Shown piece by piece: positions 57,871 through 64,000 of a stretch of 64,000 bases of DNA. The stretch covers positions 40,801,391 through 40,865,390 of the forward strand of contig NC_089272.1 of assembly GCF_963678975.1 (NCBI RefSeq), in the 5' to 3' direction. The stretch's first letter is position 1. Each line of letters opens with the position of its first letter. Both the position numbers and the translations under genes were made by a program. This DNA comes from Dysidea avara (lineage: Eukaryota > Porifera > Demospongiae > Dictyoceratida > Dysideidae). The notes under the pieces are model-generated. The model was not told the DNA's origin. It did no database searches and saw nothing but the letters and a program-made list of their open reading frames with translations.

Positions 57871-60800
57871 ACCATGCACACACATCAGGGATGTATTTAG
57901 GGGGTTCCAGAAACCCCTTATAAAATTTTAATTTGTAGGCCTGCAGCAGTAACACCAGACTATCTTAGTACAGAAATATGGTAGGACAGCATAGACAGGA
58001 AACTTACAGGACACACCGATTCCTAAAACGTGGATTAAGGTTATGTGTTGAAAATTCTTTATAAAAGTCGAAATAGAGCACTCTAATAGAATGTACATAA
58101 TGGAACACAATGTTAAAATGGATATAAAAATAATTTAGATGTTAGACTAACTTGTGATTAAAGAATGATTTAGCAGCTAAATCTTGAGATTTTCATTTCA
58201 ATTGAAGGATCACTACAAATCCCCACCAGCCATAAAACAATAATTTTAGGACTTAAATGAAAGCAAGCAAAGAACTTAATTTATTGAAAATAGTATTTAC
58301 AGTGTACTATCCACGAAATCACAAATCTAGTGAAATTTGAAAACTTTTAAGGTTCAAAATGCACCAGTGGCTAGGGACTGTGCCCCAGACTCATGCACCT
58401 ATAACTCATGATCACTCCCCCTTGGAAAAATCCTGGATACACCCCCACACATTTGTGAGCACACACAGAGATACACACAAAGCAAGTAGCCATGCAAAAC
58501 ACAGCTACAGTATTGCTGCTCAGTGAGCCAGCACTGGCATGTCTGTGCACACTTGAATCTAGTACAGGCAAATCCTCTTGGGACAGGACTACTAATGCAC
58601 AGGAGGACCATCCAGGTCTCATGGAGGAAAGTCATGGAACCATCCCTCCCCCTCACACACATACTGCTTATGCTATTATGGCATAACTAAATTGCACAAT
58701 TTTATGGATGGAAATTTCATGGACAGCCAAGTAAACATGAAATGTAAGAAATGTTTCAAAGTACACATAATAACCTATATCATAATGGTAGGTTTTTGCT
58801 GATCTTGAAAAATAACCAATGGATGGATTTTCATTTGTAGTACCAAATTTTGCTTTATTTTTATTGTAAAATAATTTTCAGATGCAAAAATATACAAAAG
58901 TGGATTTTGCTGTGCAGTTATATCTTTGAGATACTGGCCAAAATTTTCAGGCATCAACTGTGAAGCTTGCTGTCTTAATACTGTAGCTATTGATTATCAG
59001 ATAAAATGTATTAAGCCTCAGAGACCATGGCTATACCTGTACCTACCAGAAGATCGAGATGCCTTAGTAAGCAGTAACTTAAATTTAGTTCACTGAAAAT
59101 CATACAAAAATAGTTTTTACACAAAACTAAAGCAAAACATGGGACCTGTTCCATACATTTCATTTGAATGTCTAACCTTTTGTATATGACCAATCAAAGT
59201 TTTCACCAATGGGAAGCCTTAAAATTCATTGTCTGGTACAGGAGTTTCCCAAATGTTTAATGAAGCTAAACTGGACATGTCTGCTCTTTGTCATCACTAA
59301 TCATCTAGATGGCTGAAATGTCATTTCTCTGGAGAAAAATAATAACACTTTTCTTTCTTTGCTGCATATCAGCTCAATGTGAACATACTATAGAACACAA
59401 TGATGGAAGTGCTCTGAAAATTGAGCTATATAGATTTTGTTGCTTATTGAATGAAGCATTGTATATGAAACTAATTAAACCCCACCAGCACTCACTAGCT
59501 ATCCAATTATCAATGCTTCAGCTTAATATCCTATTCATGCACGGTGAAGTGTAATTTCCATAACCAACTACAGAATAATTCTTACTGTAATATTTGCAGG
59601 TATACAATAATTTTATGTATTTGAATAACTGCAATTATTAGTTGACAGTTACTAGTATCACACAAAGTCCTTATATGACACATAGCGTGCACTACACATG
59701 TCTGTATAACAAATTATCCAATAATTTTATATACAGCAATATCATGCTAACATCACTGGTACTGCTACACAAGGAACAGTTACTGGACTAACTCCACACA
59801 CCACATACACTTGTACAATATATGCTGTTAGTGGATCTGATGGACCAGTGAGTGATCCCATCACTGTAACAACTGATTATAAAGGTACAATGTGTACTTG
59901 ATCTACTGCAAAATTCTAAATGCTGACAATTCCTCACATCTCCCAATCCTCCAGTGTTATTATCAGTCACTACAATTGATAGTTATTCAGTTCATGTAAC
60001 CTGGGAGCACTAACACAACCTAATGGAGTATTGATCAGTTACACTCTCACATATAACATTGATCATGGCAGTAATGTAATAACTGATGTTCAATATAATG
60101 GTAGAACGGTAAGTTTCTAATGAGTCTATTTGTTACGATCATGTTAAAACCTTTTACATGTGTTATAGGTACAATCTTATGATATTACTGGACTGGCTCC
60201 ATATCAGTTAGTCACAGTGACCATCACTGCTACTAATGATGGAGGAGGAACAAGTGGGAACAGTAATGCGATGATGAACAGAACAAGAGAAGCAGGTATT
60301 GTATGGTAAAGCTTGTTTGTAGGCAGCTTGATGGTTGCTTGTGGTTGACAGGCCATGAAAGTATTGGTGCAAGTTTACATCCCTGAAAGATTTTGCACAG
60401 TTGTCCTCAAGCATATGTGCCTACCAATCATACCAGCATAATTTCGAGCATAATAGGCTAGCAAAAGCATCAAGCATTATGCCAGCATAATAGAACGATT
60501 TTCAAAATTTTACTTAAAATGTCCAAAGTGTGCCAAGAATACAGCAAAACATGAATGCACCATCACACTTTGCCAGAAAATGAGATACTCTAATAGAGCA
60601 GTCAGGAAGGCTGATATATATATATACAGTAAGTCTACAAAAAACAGTAACTCTACAAAACAGCCACCTCTAGAGCATAATCTTGATTTTGAAAGCATAC
60701 TATTTAGGCTGGATTTTTGAGAACAAAATATGCTATTTTCAAAGCATAATTGGTTCAAGCCTACATGTATCATAATTTGGCTAGTTATCAGGAAGGGACG

Positions 60801-60968
60801 ACCAGTGATAAGTAGGAGTGAAAATTACAGCATAAGAAATATGTACTCAAGGATTGGAATGGGCAATATTCTAAAATTTCTTTCATCAGACTATTTGTTA
60901 GCCAACATTTTACACCACTTAAAAAAGCTAACTTTGCAATTGTAAAGCTCTGCAGCTAAATTAATATG

Positions 60969-61375
60969 CAGGGGTGGAGGAAGCATCTATAAGGTGGATA
61001 GGCAACTGTAAGATCATAGTCATATACTTTTATGACCAGCACCAGCATCATAGTTGTGCAACATTTGGCACATGCTTAGCAAAAAATTTTTCAAAAGATT
61101 GTTTTCTGAGTTGAATCTGGAGACAATTTCACATTTATAAAAATAATATGACTATTAACTGCTAAAAATATACTCTAATGGAATAAATACTGGTAGTAAC
61201 TGACTGCTCTATTGGGGTATCACTGACTGTTCTATTAGAGTATCTTGAGTGACAATATTCAAAAGTGATCCTGGAAAACCAGAGCGACCAGACTGCTTTC
61301 TTGGAACATGGCTCAATAGCTACCACTAAAATTTGGGTAGTTGCCTACCCTGCCTACACGGTTCCGCTGCCCCTG
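60969..61375. mobile_element. B-specific MITE with CAGGGG ends
   Basis: The left end CAGGGGTGGAGGAAGC and right end CCGCTGCCCCTG are inverted, and ATATG is present on both sides. Locus A (about 13884) lacks it. The interior has two copies of the dispersed CTCTATTxGxGTATC motif. No ORF. Confidence 0.72.
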
Positions 61376-63195
61376 ATATGTGGTACCTTTCTGATGGTGT
61401 CATCTCAGTTATATGCATAGTTGATAGAACCACTAGTATAGGTAGAGTGTACACTGTGTGTACTGTGTATAATAATGTACACATTTCTTCATATTATGTA
61501 GCTCCTGGAATAGTACAGTTTCACATACAGACTACATTAAACAGTTTCACATACAGACTACATTAAACAACACTGAGGTGATAGTTATGTGGAGACCATC
61601 CCTACAACCTAATGGAGTTATCACATCATATGAAGTGATGTATCAAATATATGAACGTGATTACTCTACTGCAGTACACACTAGGCTGGAGAGTATTGAT
61701 AGGAGTTATACCATTAAGAATTTAGGTAAGTGTATGAAAATGTACAGTAATATGACTGTATGGGTTTAATGCAACTTTCACAGAATGTATACATAGTCAG
61801 CATTATTTATTGTCTCCTTCCAGACCCAGGTACTCCTTATCAAGTGAGAATAGTGGCATTCACAAGTGTTGGTATGGGAGTTTTGGGTGAGTATGTGGTA
61901 TTCTTCAGTGGCGAACTAGCACCAACTAAAGCACCAGAGAATTTACAAGCTACCCAGTTGAGCTCAACAAGAGTTAACATCACTTGGACTCCATTGAGTC
62001 TTATAGAAGCTCGAGGGTTTCCACAGTATAAAGTAGTACTCTCTCAATTGTCTCAGCAGAGGAGACAGCTTGATACTAACACTGTGATAACTAATAATAG
62101 TTTTTCTGTCTTCACTAACTTGGTCAGTCACACTTGTACTCTGTAGCAGTTGGAGTGAAAACTGGTGGATCATCTTCTTTCATGGATAGTCATCCCTTAA
62201 ATGGTAAGGTGTATACACATGCTTATAAACCTGCAGGTCTTTAATAAGTGTTATACAAGTGTTACAGTATATATACCTGTAAAAGAAAAGACTGTTAAAC
62301 ACCAGAGGTAGTAGTGGAGACTGAGTGAAGGGAGGTGCAGAGGGGCCATGAGTCCCCACTTGAAAATAAGGACACCTGCATAATGTAGACACTTGGTAAT
62401 GGTCCCAAAGTATCCTTTTGATCTGGAAAATCAGGACACTTTTTGTTGGTATTGAGTGTCCTTAATACAGAGTGCTTTATAGAGCAGCCAACTACTTTAA
62501 TAGAATGGTTATTTTGATATCTGTTAAATACTGTAGTTATTTATTACTATCTCAGAACTTGATTGATTTTCTGGGTGCATGCCCCAAGACATTCCAGAAT
62601 GATATTTATGCCATACACAGTATAACTTTTGTTGCCCAAAGTTACCCATGGCCAACTCTCTTTTTTGGGTCTGCTCCATTACAATAATGTTATGTTGCAT
62701 CATAACTTGCTCTTCACAGTTTCACTGATCACTAATGATGATGGGGACACTAGGACACTACTAATATTATTGTTCTGGTTGGTGGAGGTGTTGGTGGACT
62801 AGTAGTTATAGTAATTCTGATAACTGTTGTAATCCTGGTGGTGTGTTACTGTAGGTGAGTTGTACATGTACTCTACACATGGCAATGAGTGTCATTACTT
62901 ATTATTGAGAACAAAATAATAGCAAAATTAACCCTGAACAGGATGCATAAATTAGTCAGTTTTTATATAATGTTAAATGCATTTCTTTTTTCCAGTAATA
63001 ATATTAGTTATACAATAAATTTTTGAGATTGAATTTTAGCAGCTATTACTTTTATTGTTTTGTACATACACACAAGGTCACAGAGAAAAAGGTCACAATC
63101 ATCTAATGGATATGGGACCACCCCTCCAATGACTGATGATGATGATAATGATAGTGATGATGATGAAGGACAAGACCAACAGGTCAACATAAAGG

Positions 63196-63839
<644 letters not shown>

Positions 63840-64000
63840 TATTAGTACACCTTCTTCACAGGCTGTAGCTACCAGCCATGGTGAAATAACTTCTATGGTG
63901 GAACTAGAGACATAAACAAAATAGGATAGCATGTTTGACTGACTTTAGGTGATATTTTGTAAGGGCTATTTTAGCAAAGACAACAGTAGTAGTAGTAGTA

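Overview
The window is animal nuclear DNA. Genes are split by GT-AG introns, the sequence is AT-rich, and most of it is repeats: foldback elements, MITE-like inverted repeats, minisatellites and microsatellites. The gene content is a nidogen-like (NIDO)/fibronectin III receptor-like protein, a TKL-like kinase start, a DUF3504/Crypton recombinase and an intron-bearing integrase-like gene. This fits a marine invertebrate, most likely a demosponge. That assignment is inference; nothing in the window fixes the species. No bacterial, CRISPR, tRNA or rRNA features were seen.

Left part (1-15860): the 3' end of one Crypton-like element, then receptor gene A (nine visible exons, 1552-15776; its first NIDO exon lies left of the window). 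Gene A reads NIDO half, four FN3 domains, one membrane helix and an acidic tail, with no break in any visible exon. Its introns hold a second, near full-length Crypton (3780-5954) and a 5.5 kb block (6150-11692) made of a repeat called R1 here, a 1.5 kb foldback with a TAA target duplication, a 30-31 bp satellite array and a 320 bp inverted repeat.

Middle (15860-38100): a broken kinase gene (20548-22590) cut inside its catalytic loop by a second R1-plus-array copy. The far end of that array (27095) is joined to a fragment of a third NIDO exon. After this come many inverted-repeat elements, a decayed Ty3/gypsy protease fragment, and a 48 bp minisatellite.

Right-middle (38100-50050): an intact three-exon RING-finger gene (39517-40899) whose TATA promoter and first exon are mirrored in an inverted copy just upstream, and an intact six-exon integrase-like gene (45269-50046) whose first intron holds two inverted-repeat elements.

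Right end (55590-64000): gene B, a second copy of the receptor locus in the same orientation. It is a pseudogene with many independent frameshifts, a lost splice acceptor, and a (TG)321 expansion of about 640 bp in its last coding exon where gene A has (TG)4. Comparing A with B, and the two R1 copies with each other, gives empty-site evidence that fixes the ends of several mobile elements.
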